NCBI GenBank assembly: GCA_034436375.1
Contig: DAOTVS010000075.1
Span: 1-33,703 of the forward strand
Direction: 5' to 3'
DNA length: 33,703 bases
From: DAOTVS01 sp034436375
GTDB taxonomy: Bacteria; Chloroflexota; Anaerolineae; SpSt-313
In this document: piece by piece, positions 6,698 to 15,170 of the stretch
Numbering within the stretch: the first letter of the stretch is position 1
Layout of the letters: every line of letters begins with the position of its first letter
Program-made: the position numbers and the translations under genes
Notes under the pieces: generated by a model
What the model was told of the DNA's origin: nothing
Databases searched by the model: none
The model's input: the letters and a program-made list of their open reading frames with translations, nothing else

Positions 6698-8491
6698 ATG
6701 CAGATCAACGCTTATGTCGCATCACTCATCGCTGCCGCCTTAGTTTCTGGCTTGCTCGCAGTGAACATCCTCCGTCAGCGACCCGCTCGGGGCAGCACGG
6801 AGTTGGCCTGCCTGATGCTCGCCGCAGCCGAATGGTCGCTGGCCATTGGGCTGGAGGCTTCAGTGCTGTCACTCCCGAGCAAGCTATTCTGGTCGGCAGT
6901 CGCCTATGTAGGGACAACTACGGCGCCCGTCTTTTATTTCCTGTTCGCCCTGCGCCGCACGCAGCACGACCAGTGGGTTTCACCCGCGACGGTGTCCTGT
7001 CTCTTCGCCATTCCCCTCATCTCAACCGCGATGGCGGCCACCAACCAATGGCACGGGCTGCTCTGGTCACAGGTCACGCTCATCCACAGTTGGGGGGGCG
7101 TGACGGCGGTGTATGCGCGAGGCCCCTGGTTCTGGGTCAACGTGTCGTATGCCTACCTGATGCTCGCCCTGGGCCTATCCGTATTGCTCTGGAGGATCGT
7201 CACGTTACCGCACCTCTACTCACGCCAGACACGGATGTTCTTCATCGCTTCGCTGGCGCCTCTGGTAGGCAACATGGTTTATCTCCTTTCCCCCCGTGCT
7301 GTCTCAGGGATAGACCCAACCCCGATCGCCTTTGTGCTGACGGGGCTGCTCCTGGCCCTGGCCATTCATCGCTATCGACTCTTGGACCTGGTCCCCCTGG
7401 GGCGCGAGATGTTATTCGAGAACCTGCAGGATGCCGTGCTGTTTTTGGACGCCCAGCAGCAGATTGTGGACCTGAACCCGGCCGCCCAGCGCGTGTTTGG
7501 GCTCTCTGCCGAAGCGATTGGCGGGTCGGCGCTGTCGTTGGCCTCGGCCTGGCCGGATATCGCCGACCTGCTGCAGGCCCAGAAGGAGATGCAACGGGAG
7601 GTAGTGCTTGGCATCTCGGAACAACGCCATTTTGAGGTCCGCCTCTCCTTCCTGCGCGATGGACAAGGGAATTTGGCTGGCCGACTCATTGTCCTGCACG
7701 ACATCACCGAACGCAAGGAGGCCGAGCAAAAACTGCTGGCCATGGAGAGGCATGTGTGGCAGGCGCAGAAACTGGAGAGTCTCGGCATTCTGGCCGGCGG
7801 CATGGCTCACGACTTTAACAACCTGCTGACAGCCATTCTGGGCAATATCGAGTTCGCTGCCCTGGAGCTTCCCCCCCACTCAACTGTGCGGGTCTACCTC
7901 GACGACGCATCGCGGGCAGCCCAGCGGGTGGCGGACCTCACCCGCCAGATGCTGGCCTATGCGGGCAGAGGGCAGTTCATGATCAAGCCAGTAGACCTGA
8001 ATGAGCTCATCAAGAGAATGATGCTCCTGCTCCGCGCAGCAGTAGCCGAAAAAGTTGCCCTGGACCTGAGCCTGGCGCCCGGCCTGCCGATGATCATGGG
8101 TGACCCCACCTACCTGGGGCAGATCATCATGAGCCTGGTCGACAACGCCGCCGAAGCCATGGGCGACGCTGGTGGCCAGATATCGATCGCTACGGGCGTG
8201 CAGGCATGCAGCGACGCGGACTTGCAAAAGAGCCGCCTTGAGGACAGGCCTGCAGCAGGGTCCTTTGCATATCTCGAGGTCGCCGATACAGGTTGCGGCA
8301 TGGATGAGCAGGTGCAGCAACACCTTTTCGAGCCTTTCTACACCACCAAGCTCATGGGGCGCGGGCTGGGGATGGCGGTCGTCCTGGGCGTTGTGCAGGC
8401 GCACCAGGGGGCCATCTTCCTCCAGAGCGAGATTGGAAAAGGCACAACCATCCGCGTGCTTTTCCCTATTGCGCATCAAGTTGATGGCTAG
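6698..8491 (+). CDS. 7TM-PAS sensor histidine kinase
   Basis: 597 aa. Several hydrophobic helices in residues 1-235 match the 7TM-type N-terminal sensor domain of membrane histidine kinases. A PAS domain follows at about 238-345 (NLQDAVLFLDAQQQIVDLN). The phosphoacceptor region has MAHDFNNLL with His371, and the ATPase domain has the N-box SLVDNAAEAMGD near 480, DTGCGMDE near 530, FEPFYTT, and GRGLGMAVV. The HDFNNLL type occurs in kinases that signal to a separate receiver. No response regulator is adjacent, so it is an orphan here. The start ATG at 6698 is chosen because it directly precedes the first membrane helix; its ribosome site is weak, and starts at 6587 or 6632 would add a polar tail. 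Being divergent from the glycyl radical operon, it may control it (inference). Confidence 0.85.
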   Translation: MQINAYVASLIAAALVSGLLAVNILRQRPARGSTELACLMLAAAEWSLAIGLEASVLSLPSKLFWSAVAYVGTTTAPVFYFLFALRRTQHDQWVSPATVSCLFAIPLISTAMAATNQWHGLLWSQVTLIHSWGGVTAVYARGPWFWVNVSYAYLMLALGLSVLLWRIVTLPHLYSRQTRMFFIASLAPLVGNMVYLLSPRAVSGIDPTPIAFVLTGLLLALAIHRYRLLDLVPLGREMLFENLQDAVLFLDAQQQIVDLNPAAQRVFGLSAEAIGGSALSLASAWPDIADLLQAQKEMQREVVLGISEQRHFEVRLSFLRDGQGNLAGRLIVLHDITERKEAEQKLLAMERHVWQAQKLESLGILAGGMAHDFNNLLTAILGNIEFAALELPPHSTVRVYLDDASRAAQRVADLTRQMLAYAGRGQFMIKPVDLNELIKRMMLLLRAAVAEKVALDLSLAPGLPMIMGDPTYLGQIIMSLVDNAAEAMGDAGGQISIATGVQACSDADLQKSRLEDRPAAGSFAYLEVADTGCGMDEQVQQHLFEPFYTTKLMGRGLGMAVVLGVVQAHQGAIFLQSEIGKGTTIRVLFPIAHQVDG

Positions 8492-8762
8492 AGGGAGCGA
8501 GGTGGCCCGCGTCCTGCGCCGCCCGGACCCGGCTACAGGAGAACCGGGCGGGCGCCTGATCATCGCTGGGCTCTACGTGGAGGCACAGCGTACGCCCCTG
8601 CACGCCGTGGCGCGAGTCTTGCATGCCGGCACAGCACAGGGGATCATCGCTCACTGCGAGCGCCTGGCCGCCGATGCCGGGCTTGCGGTTACCGTCAGCC
8701 GCGAGCCGGGACCGGCCCTACAGGCGCTGGTGCTTGTTGTGGAGCACAAAACTGGTTTGTAG
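8484..8762 (+). CDS. Small protein of unknown function overlapping the kinase gene
   Basis: 92 aa, starting at the ATG at 8484 and overlapping the last 8 nt of the histidine kinase in another frame, which suggests translational coupling. Codon third positions look like those of neighbouring genes. The middle reads LIIAGLYVEAQRTPLHAVARVL, followed by a helix and ending in a beta-like segment, ALQALVLVVEH. No known domain, signal peptide or membrane segment was recognised. The ribosome site is weak. It could be a small signalling partner of the kinase or a spurious frame. Confidence 0.5.
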   Translation: MARGSEVARVLRRPDPATGEPGGRLIIAGLYVEAQRTPLHAVARVLHAGTAQGIIAHCERLAADAGLAVTVSREPGPALQALVLVVEHKTGL

Positions 8763-8769
8763 TGGGCAC

Positions 8770-8817
8770 TTGAGTGCTCCGGACCCGCCCGGTTGGCCTG
8801 GCGGAAAGCGCACTCAA
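8770..8817 (+). terminator. Terminator-like inverted repeat between the small ORF and the GH16-like gene
   Basis: TTGAGTGC (8770-8777) pairs with GCACTCAA (8810-8817), enclosing a smaller CCGCC/GGCGG stem. No T-run follows, so termination is uncertain. Confidence 0.35.
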
Positions 8818-8858
8818 ACGCCCGTTGCAAGCGAGATGTCCCCGTCAGGAGAGGGTCC

Positions 8859-9632
8859 GTGCTCGAGCTCAACCTGCAACCGCGTATTGCTTCCGGCGGG
8901 CTCGTAGAAATGGTGGAAAGCGATGTCTGGCGCCTCAACATTCCGGCGGGGCCGTCCCGATGCTATCGGCTGGCGCAGCTGGATGATTACGCGCGCCAAC
9001 ATCGCGCCAGGTTCAACTGGCTGCCGCCAGTTCATCTGACCCTGCGCGCCCGTGTCTCGCACGCCGACTTGCCAGGCACATGGGGATTCGGCTTTTGGAA
9101 CGATCCCTTTAACGCCCGCATGGGCCTTGGCGGCACGCGCCACCGGTTCCCCACGCTCCCCAACGCAGCCTGGTTCTTCTGGGCCTCACCGCCCAACTAC
9201 CTGGCCGTGCACGACAGCCACCCGACCCAAGGCTTTCTGGCCGCCACCTTTGCCTCCCACCCCCCGCCAGCGCCCGTGCTGGCGCTTTCGGCGCCGCTGC
9301 TGCCATTTGTGGCCTGGCCCCCGACGGCGCGCTGGCTTCGGCGCATGGCGCAGGGCCTTGTACACGAGTTTGCCGCGCAGTTGGCCTTTGACGCCACCGC
9401 CTGGCACACCTATGAGATCGACTGGCGGCCGGCTGCAGTGCGCTTTGTTGTCGATGGCGCCCCGGTCCACGAGACCTCCGTTTCGCCCAAAGGTCGCATG
9501 GGGCTGGTGCTCTGGATCGACAACCAGTTTGCCGCTTTTCCGCCCCACGGCCGCCTGCGCTTTGGCCGGTTGCCCAACCCCGAGCCCGCATGGCTGGAGC
9601 TGGCGGCAGTGAGCATCACGCGCCCTCGTTAG
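8859..9632 (+). CDS. GH16/concanavalin A-like fold protein lacking the catalytic signature
   Basis: 257 aa. The pattern WHTYEIDWRPAAVRFVVDG near residue 183, followed by GRMGLVLWIDNQ, is typical of the jelly-roll of glycoside hydrolase family 16 and laminarinase-like proteins, as is the WGFGFWNDPF segment near 78. The GH16 catalytic motif E-x-D-x-x-E is not visible at its usual place, so the protein may bind glycans or be inactive. No signal peptide is seen, so it is probably cytoplasmic. The start is the GTG at 8859 behind AGGAGAGGG; the longer TTG frame from 8793 lacks a ribosome site. It precedes dnaE with about 230 nt between them. Confidence 0.7.
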   Translation: MLELNLQPRIASGGLVEMVESDVWRLNIPAGPSRCYRLAQLDDYARQHRARFNWLPPVHLTLRARVSHADLPGTWGFGFWNDPFNARMGLGGTRHRFPTLPNAAWFFWASPPNYLAVHDSHPTQGFLAATFASHPPPAPVLALSAPLLPFVAWPPTARWLRRMAQGLVHEFAAQLAFDATAWHTYEIDWRPAAVRFVVDGAPVHETSVSPKGRMGLVLWIDNQFAAFPPHGRLRFGRLPNPEPAWLELAAVSITRPR

Positions 9633-9679
9633 CCGATGACCCGTTTCCTGTCTTTTAAGGAAAGAAGGCATCTCGGGCG

Positions 9680-9707
9680 CTGCCAGCGGCAGGAAATGTG
9701 CTATAAT
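9680..9707 (+). promoter_or_regulatory. Promoter of dnaE
   Basis: -35 CTGCCA (9680-9685), 16-bp spacer, extended -10 TGc-TATAAT (9699-9707). The predicted start near 9714 leaves a leader of about 148 nt before the ATG at 9862. Confidence 0.7.
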
Positions 9708-9861
9708 GGAAGCTGGCCATAGCGAGGTGATGCGCTGGGTCCAACTTGATCATTCACCCCTGGGTGGCTTCTCGTTTCCCGGCTGCCGCGCGGAGTTTCC
9801 CACAGCGGGCAGCGCCCCTGGATGGGCTGTCGTCGATTTCTCAAATCTGCAGGAGCAGACC

Positions 9862-12800
9862 ATGTCCTCCTTCGTTCACCTTCATGTTCACAGCGAATAC
9901 TCGCTGCTCGATGGCCTCGCCCGCCTCGACACACTGGTTGCGCGCACCAAAGAGCTGGGCATGGAAGCCATCGCCCTGACAGATCATGGGGTGATGTATG
10001 GCTGCGCCGAGTTCTGCTATGCCGCGGCGAGCGCCGAGGTCAAGCCGATCGTCGGCTGTGAGGTCTATGTGGCGCCGCGCAGCCGCTCGCAAAAGGACCC
10101 CAAGCTCGATACCAACCCCTATCACCTGGTGCTCCTCGCGCGCAACGAGCAGGGCTACCAGAACTTGATCCAGCTCGCCAGCAAAGCGCAGATTGAGGGC
10201 TTTTACTACCGCCCGCGCGTCGATTCAGAGCTGCTGCAGCAGTATGGCGAGGGGCTCGTGGCGCTCTCGGCCTGCCAATCGGGCGAGATACCGCGCCTGC
10301 TTTTGGCCAAAAAGGGCGCCGAGGCCGAGCGCCGTGCCCGCTGGCACCAGGAAGTCTTCGGCAAGGACCACTATTACCTGGAAATCCAACGCCACGAGGG
10401 CCTGCCCGAGCTGCGCGATCTGAACATTGCCCTGGCAGAGCTGGGGAAGAAGCTCAGCATTCCCCTGGTGGCGACGAATGATTGCCATTATGTCAATGCG
10501 GAAGACGCAGCGGCGCAGGAGCTGTTGCTCTGTATTCAGACCAATACCACCCTTGATGACCCCAAACACATGCGCCTCTCGGGCAACGACTATTATCTGC
10601 GCCCGCCGCAGGAGATGGCCGCCCTCTTCAAGGAATACCCGGAGGCCATCGAGAATACCTTACGCGTGGCCGAGCTCTGCAATTTCCGTATCGAGGGCCA
10701 CGGCTATCATCTGCCCATTTTCGAAGTGCCCGAGGGCGAGACGCAAGAGACCTACCTGCGCAAGCTCTGCGAGCAGGGCCTTCGTGAGCGCTATGGCGAC
10801 CGCGCCCCAGAGCTGATGGATCGCCTGAACCACGAGCTGGGCATCATTCACCAGATGGGGTTCGATGCCTACTTTCTCATCGTGTGGGACCTGGTGCATT
10901 TCGCCAAGTCGAACGGCATTCTGGTGGGGCCCGGGCGCGGCTCGGCGGCTGGCAGCCTCGTCTCGTATGTGCTGCGTATCACCGAGCTGGAGCCCCTCTC
11001 CAACGGCCTGATCTTTGAGCGCTTCCTCAACCCGGGCCGCGTGACCATGCCTGATATCGACCTCGACTTTCCCGATGATCGCCGCGAGGAACTGATCGCC
11101 TACTCCATACGCAAATATGGGCAAGACAAGGTCGCCCAGATCATCACCTTCGGCACCATGGCCGCCCGCGCCGCCATCCGCGATGCCGGCCGCGCCCTGG
11201 GTATCGAGCTGCCCGAGGTGGACCGCGTGGCCAAGCTCGTGCCGGCCGGCCCCAAAGTGACGATCGCCAGCGCCCTCGAGACGGCTCCCGAGCTCAAACA
11301 GGCCTGCGAGGAGGATGAGCGGGTCCGCAACCTGGTGGAAAAGGCGCGCGCCCTGGAGGGTGTGTCACGCCATGCCTCGACCCACGCCGCCGGCGTGCTC
11401 ATTACCGACAAGCCCTTGACGACCTATGTGCCTCTGCAGATCGCGCCGCGCGGCGAGGGCCTGGTCACCCAGTACACCATGGAGATCCTGGAGAAAATCG
11501 GCCTGCTCAAGATCGATTTTCTTGGCCTCTCCACCCTCACTATCCTGGATCGCTGCTTGAAGCACATCAAGGCCACCCGCGGCATCGAGATCAAGCCGCT
11601 CGATATCCCGATAGATGATCCGTGCATCTATGAGCTCCTGAGCTCGGGCGAAGTGACCGGCGTGTTCCAGGTGGAAAGCGCGGGCATGCGCAAGACCCTG
11701 CGCGATATGCGCCCGTCCACCTTTGAGGATATCGTGGTGCTGCTCTCGCTCTACCGGCCGGGCCCCATGCAGTTTATCGAAACGTATATCGCCCGCAAAG
11801 AGGGGCGCGAGGCCGTGGAGTACCGCCACCCGGCTCTGGAACCGATCCTCAAGGACACCAACGGCATCATCGTCTACCAGGAGCAGATCATCCGTATCGC
11901 CACCGACCTGGCCGGCTATTCGAGCGCCGAGGCCGACATGATGCGCCGCGCAGTTGGCAAGAAGAAAGCCAAAGCCCTGGCCGAACAAAAGGCCAAATTC
12001 CTGGCGGGCGCACAGGCCAGGGGCATCCCCCAGGAAGCGGCGGAACAGATTTTTGCCGATATCGAGTTCTTTGCCAACTATGGCTTCAACAAGGCCCACT
12101 CGGCCGCCTATGCGGTCATCACCTGCCAGACGGCCTACCTCAAGGCCAGGTACCCTGTTGAGTATATGGCCGCCATGCTCTCCGTAGAGCGCGGCAACGC
12201 CGATAAGGTCGCCATCCTCATCTCCGAATGCCGCCGCCTGGGCATCGATGTGCTCACGCCTGACGTGAATAAGAGCGGGCTCGATTTTACCATCGAGGCG
12301 CAGCCCGATAACGCGCAGGCCCCCATGGCCATCCGCTTCGGCCTGGCAGCCATCAAGAATGTGGGCGATGGGCCCATAGACGCCATCCTCAAGGGCCGTG
12401 GCGACCGGCCGTTTGCCGACGTGGACGATTTCTGCCAGCGCGTGGACCTGCGCCAGGTGAACAAGCGGGTGCTGGAATGCCTCATCAAGGCGGGCGCTCT
12501 CGACTGCCTGGGCACCCGGGGGCAGTTGCTGGCCGCCATCGATCGTATGATGAACGTGAGCCAGGAAGCCCATGCTGCCAAGGAAGCGGGGCAGCTCAGC
12601 CTCTTCGGCGGGCTGAGCGCTGACGTCGCCCCCAGCTTCCTGACGTTACCCGAAGTGCCGCCCATCGCACGCAAAGACCAGCTCGCCTGGGAAAAGGAGC
12701 TCCTGGGGCTCTATATCTCGCAGAGCCCACTGCACCTGCTGCCACGCAACCTCGAGCACGTCACCCGCGCCGGCGAGATCGATGAAACCATGAAGGGCCG

Positions 12801-13545
12801 CCGTATTCAGCTCATGGGTATGGTGGCCAACGTCCACACCATCATCACCAAAAAGGGCGACCCGATGGCCTTTGTCACCATCGAGGATCTCAGCGGCTCA
12901 ATCGAGGTCGTCGTCTTTCCGCGGTTGTACGAAGAGACCAAGCCCATATGGGTCGAGGACCAGCTCGTGGTGGTCAAGGGCAAAGTCGATGTGCGCGACG
13001 AGCGGCCCACCCTCGTCTGCGATGCCGCTCGCGAATATGACCCGATGATCGACGGCCTGGGCCGGCCTGAGCAGGTTGAACAGTCCGCCGCACCGGCGCG
13101 TGCCCTCCGCGCCACTGCACGCCCGATAACAGAAGAGCTGCTCGAAGACCCCCCCGAAGAGCCGCCTCTGGAACTCGATCATGTGCCGGCGGAGGACAGC
13201 TTTGAGGAGCCTCCACTGCCCCCACCCGGCGTCACCCTGCGTCCAGCGGCGCAAGGCACCACACCCGCCCCTGAGCGCCCAAAGCCAGTTGGGTTGTCGC
13301 GCCGTCTGCAGGTCACTTTCAACCGCAGCGGCGATGATGAGCGCGATGCCCACAGGCTTGGCGAGGTCTACCGCCTGCTCATCCAGCGGCCAGGCGATGC
13401 CCAGTTCTGCTTTTACCTCAACAGTGCGCAGGGTCGGGTGCAGCTTGAGTTCCCGAACGTCCAGATTTCCGCCTCGGATGGCCTGCGGGACGAACTTCTG
13501 ACCCGGTTCGGGCCTGACCTGCTCTCCGTGGAGTGGGCATCGTGA
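9862..13545 (+). CDS. dnaE: DNA polymerase III alpha subunit (DnaE type)
   Basis: 1227 aa. Replicative polymerase subunit, cytoplasmic, part of the replisome. Domains in order: PHP at the N-terminus (HLHVHSEYSLLDG), then the C-family polymerase core with catalytic acidic residues in PDIDLDFPDDR (Asp398 and Asp400, close to E. coli 401 and 403), fingers with YRPGP, a helix-hairpin-helix region, and an OB-fold near 980-1060 (RIQLMGMVAN). A Pro/Glu-rich linker (about 1090-1140) precedes a conserved C-terminal domain ending LLSVEWAS. No exonuclease domain is inserted, so it is not PolC. The start is the ATG at 9862 with AGGAG six bases upstream. The frame is open further upstream, but that extension overlaps the promoter. 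Confidence 0.97.
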   Translation: MSSFVHLHVHSEYSLLDGLARLDTLVARTKELGMEAIALTDHGVMYGCAEFCYAAASAEVKPIVGCEVYVAPRSRSQKDPKLDTNPYHLVLLARNEQGYQNLIQLASKAQIEGFYYRPRVDSELLQQYGEGLVALSACQSGEIPRLLLAKKGAEAERRARWHQEVFGKDHYYLEIQRHEGLPELRDLNIALAELGKKLSIPLVATNDCHYVNAEDAAAQELLLCIQTNTTLDDPKHMRLSGNDYYLRPPQEMAALFKEYPEAIENTLRVAELCNFRIEGHGYHLPIFEVPEGETQETYLRKLCEQGLRERYGDRAPELMDRLNHELGIIHQMGFDAYFLIVWDLVHFAKSNGILVGPGRGSAAGSLVSYVLRITELEPLSNGLIFERFLNPGRVTMPDIDLDFPDDRREELIAYSIRKYGQDKVAQIITFGTMAARAAIRDAGRALGIELPEVDRVAKLVPAGPKVTIASALETAPELKQACEEDERVRNLVEKARALEGVSRHASTHAAGVLITDKPLTTYVPLQIAPRGEGLVTQYTMEILEKIGLLKIDFLGLSTLTILDRCLKHIKATRGIEIKPLDIPIDDPCIYELLSSGEVTGVFQVESAGMRKTLRDMRPSTFEDIVVLLSLYRPGPMQFIETYIARKEGREAVEYRHPALEPILKDTNGIIVYQEQIIRIATDLAGYSSAEADMMRRAVGKKKAKALAEQKAKFLAGAQARGIPQEAAEQIFADIEFFANYGFNKAHSAAYAVITCQTAYLKARYPVEYMAAMLSVERGNADKVAILISECRRLGIDVLTPDVNKSGLDFTIEAQPDNAQAPMAIRFGLAAIKNVGDGPIDAILKGRGDRPFADVDDFCQRVDLRQVNKRVLECLIKAGALDCLGTRGQLLAAIDRMMNVSQEAHAAKEAGQLSLFGGLSADVAPSFLTLPEVPPIARKDQLAWEKELLGLYISQSPLHLLPRNLEHVTRAGEIDETMKGRRIQLMGMVANVHTIITKKGDPMAFVTIEDLSGSIEVVVFPRLYEETKPIWVEDQLVVVKGKVDVRDERPTLVCDAAREYDPMIDGLGRPEQVEQSAAPARALRATARPITEELLEDPPEEPPLELDHVPAEDSFEEPPLPPPGVTLRPAAQGTTPAPERPKPVGLSRRLQVTFNRSGDDERDAHRLGEVYRLLIQRPGDAQFCFYLNSAQGRVQLEFPNVQISASDGLRDELLTRFGPDLLSVEWAS

Positions 13546-13552
13546 TTCGCTC

Positions 13553-13580
13553 TTGCGTTTGCCCCAGAACCTGCTAGAAT
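13553..13580 (+). promoter_or_regulatory. Promoter of the plsC-ybeY pair
   Basis: -35 TTGCGT (13553-13558), 16-bp spacer, extended -10 TGc-TAGAAT (13572-13580). The predicted start near 13587 is about 30 nt upstream of the ATG at 13618 and just downstream of the dnaE stop. Confidence 0.6.
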
Positions 13581-13617
13581 CAGGGCCATTCCGGAGGTGG
13601 TCTTTCCCGAGGTGCCC

Positions 13618-14289
13618 ATGTCTGTTGCTTATCGCCTGTCGCGCGCGCTCTTGCGCTGGTTCTTTCTCACTTTCACTCACTATCATGTGTCGGGCTTGGA
13701 AAACGTGCCCGAGCACGGGCCATTGATTGTCGTGATGAACCATATCCATATGCTGGACTCGCTGGCGGCCATGGTCACGCTGCCCTGGCAGGTAACAGTC
13801 TTTGCCGCCAACAAGTGGCGCAGAACGCCGATAGGTTTGCTCCTGGGCGCCTGGGGCGCCATCTTTATCCGGCGCGGGCAGGTGGACCGGCAGGCACTGC
13901 GCAAGGCCGTCGCTCTGCTGCAAAAGGGCGGCATCTTTGGCCTGGCGCCCGAGGGCACACGCAGCCGCACCTACCAGTTGCAGCCCGCGCGTGCGGGTGT
14001 GGCTTACCTGGCTTACCTTTCGCAAGCGCCCCTCCTGCCGATTGGCGTGAGCGGCGTCGAGCACAGCCTGCGCGCCCTGCTGCGCCTCCGGCGGGCCCAC
14101 GTAACAGTGACCATCGGCAAGCCGTTTACGCTGCCGGCGAGCACGACAGGGCGCAGGCCGCGTACCGATGAGCTGGTAGCCATGGCCGATGATGTCATGC
14201 GCCACATCGCCGCGCTCCTGCCCCCCCAGTACTGGGGCGCCTATGCTCCCGGGCACGTGATCGTCGAGCGGCCGTCTCCGGAAAATTGA
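13618..14289 (+). CDS. plsC: 1-acylglycerol-3-phosphate acyltransferase family protein
   Basis: 223 aa, lysophosphatidate acyltransferase family. It transfers an acyl group to the sn-2 position in phospholipid synthesis at the membrane's inner face. Motif I NHIHMLDS near residue 40 gives the His-x4-Asp catalytic pair, and motif III EGTRSRT near 120 is present. A hydrophobic segment near the N-terminus (LLRWFFLTF) may anchor it. Length is normal for short PlsC proteins. The start is the ATG at 13618 after GAGG; an in-frame GTG at 13597 is possible but gives only a short unconserved tail. It shares a promoter with ybeY, 46 nt downstream. The gene symbol reflects family, not proven substrate. 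Confidence 0.88.
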   Translation: MSVAYRLSRALLRWFFLTFTHYHVSGLENVPEHGPLIVVMNHIHMLDSLAAMVTLPWQVTVFAANKWRRTPIGLLLGAWGAIFIRRGQVDRQALRKAVALLQKGGIFGLAPEGTRSRTYQLQPARAGVAYLAYLSQAPLLPIGVSGVEHSLRALLRLRRAHVTVTIGKPFTLPASTTGRRPRTDELVAMADDVMRHIAALLPPQYWGAYAPGHVIVERPSPEN

Positions 14290-14335
14290 GTGTGCGGGCG
14301 GGGTCGGCCCAATCATGTGAGAGGTACACAAAGCT

Positions 14336-14836
14336 ATGCCGGTACTCGTCGATATTCAAATCGCGCCCCAATATCGGCCCTTGGTGGAACAACAGGCGCT
14401 CCGGCGCGCCGTAGAGGCCACAGCGGCCCACCAGGGCTGGCAGGGCGAAGGCGAAGTCGTGATCGTCATCACCGATGATGAGGGCATCCGTGAGCTGAAC
14501 CTCCAATTCCGTAACGTGGATGCGCCCACTGATGTCCTCTCCTTTCCTGGCGCCGTGGGTGAGGATTTCGTCACACCAGCTGGCTACCCCGGCTATCTGG
14601 GCGATGTGATCATCTCCTATCCGCGCGCCGAAGCGCAGGCGCAAGAGGCCGGGCAGCCGGTGCAACGAGAGATACAGATGCTCACCGTTCACGGCATGCT
14701 ACACCTCTTTGGCCTCGACGATGAAGAAGAGGAAAGCTGGCGGCATATGATGGATGTGCAAAACGCCATCCTGAGCACTCTGCCCGTGCCGCCGCCCCTC
14801 AAGCCAGAGCAAACCACCGGTACCGCCATCGAATAG
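14336..14836 (+). CDS. ybeY: Endoribonuclease YbeY (rRNA maturation factor), variant metal site
   Basis: 166 aa. YbeY is a metal-dependent endoribonuclease acting in 16S rRNA 3' maturation and ribosome quality control. Family marks are the DVLSFP motif near 63 (preceded by NVDAPT) and the metal region VHGMLHLFGLDDEEE near 121-135. In most YbeY proteins the metal site is H-G-x-L-H-L-x-G-[YFH]-D-H. Here the two first His are kept, but the third ligand position is Asp (GLDD), as in some other metalloenzymes with an Asp third ligand. A Pro/Thr-rich tail extends the C-terminus. The start is the ATG at 14336 behind GAGAGG. It follows plsC, and a large hairpin follows its stop. Confidence 0.9.
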   Translation: MPVLVDIQIAPQYRPLVEQQALRRAVEATAAHQGWQGEGEVVIVITDDEGIRELNLQFRNVDAPTDVLSFPGAVGEDFVTPAGYPGYLGDVIISYPRAEAQAQEAGQPVQREIQMLTVHGMLHLFGLDDEEEESWRHMMDVQNAILSTLPVPPPLKPEQTTGTAIE

Positions 14837-14840
14837 ACGA

Positions 14841-14900
14841 AAAAGGGAAAGAGAGAAGCGGATTTGCCTTCCCCCTCTTTCCCTTTTCCCCTCTTTTCTC
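14841..14900 (+). terminator. Terminator-like 13-bp hairpin after ybeY
   Basis: AAAAGGGAAAGAG (14841-14853) pairs perfectly with CTCTTTCCCTTTT (14875-14887) across a 21-nt loop, beginning four bases after the ybeY stop. It is followed by the pyrimidine run CCCCTCTTTTCTC. The purine/pyrimidine bias and T-rich 3' arm suit an intrinsic terminator. The next 230 nt up to the rpoD promoter hold no recognisable gene. Confidence 0.55.
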
Positions 14901-15135
14901 GCTCTGGCGGCGAAACTTTTGGCCTCCTGCATTGTCTCTATACACAGGTTTACAGAGTCTCCAGCCAAAGCGCTCCCACTGGTACGCTCCTTGCTGGAAC
15001 CTTGCCTCATGGGCTTGACATGAGGGGGATAGCCTCTTCTGCACGCCACTACGTACTCTGATAAGGTCTCAGGAATGAAGGTGTGCAGGATGCATGCAAA
15101 TCTGGTGTGGATTTTCCAGGATTTTCTAACAACTC

Positions 15136-15164
15136 TTGACATAGAAACATAACTGTGCTATAAT
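15136..15164 (+). promoter_or_regulatory. Consensus promoter of the primary sigma factor gene
   Basis: -35 TTGACA (15136-15141), 17-bp spacer and -10 TATAAT (15159-15164) with the extended TGc. All twelve hexamer positions match the sigma-70 consensus. The predicted start is near 15171. Confidence 0.85.
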
Positions 15165-15170
15165 AAGCAA

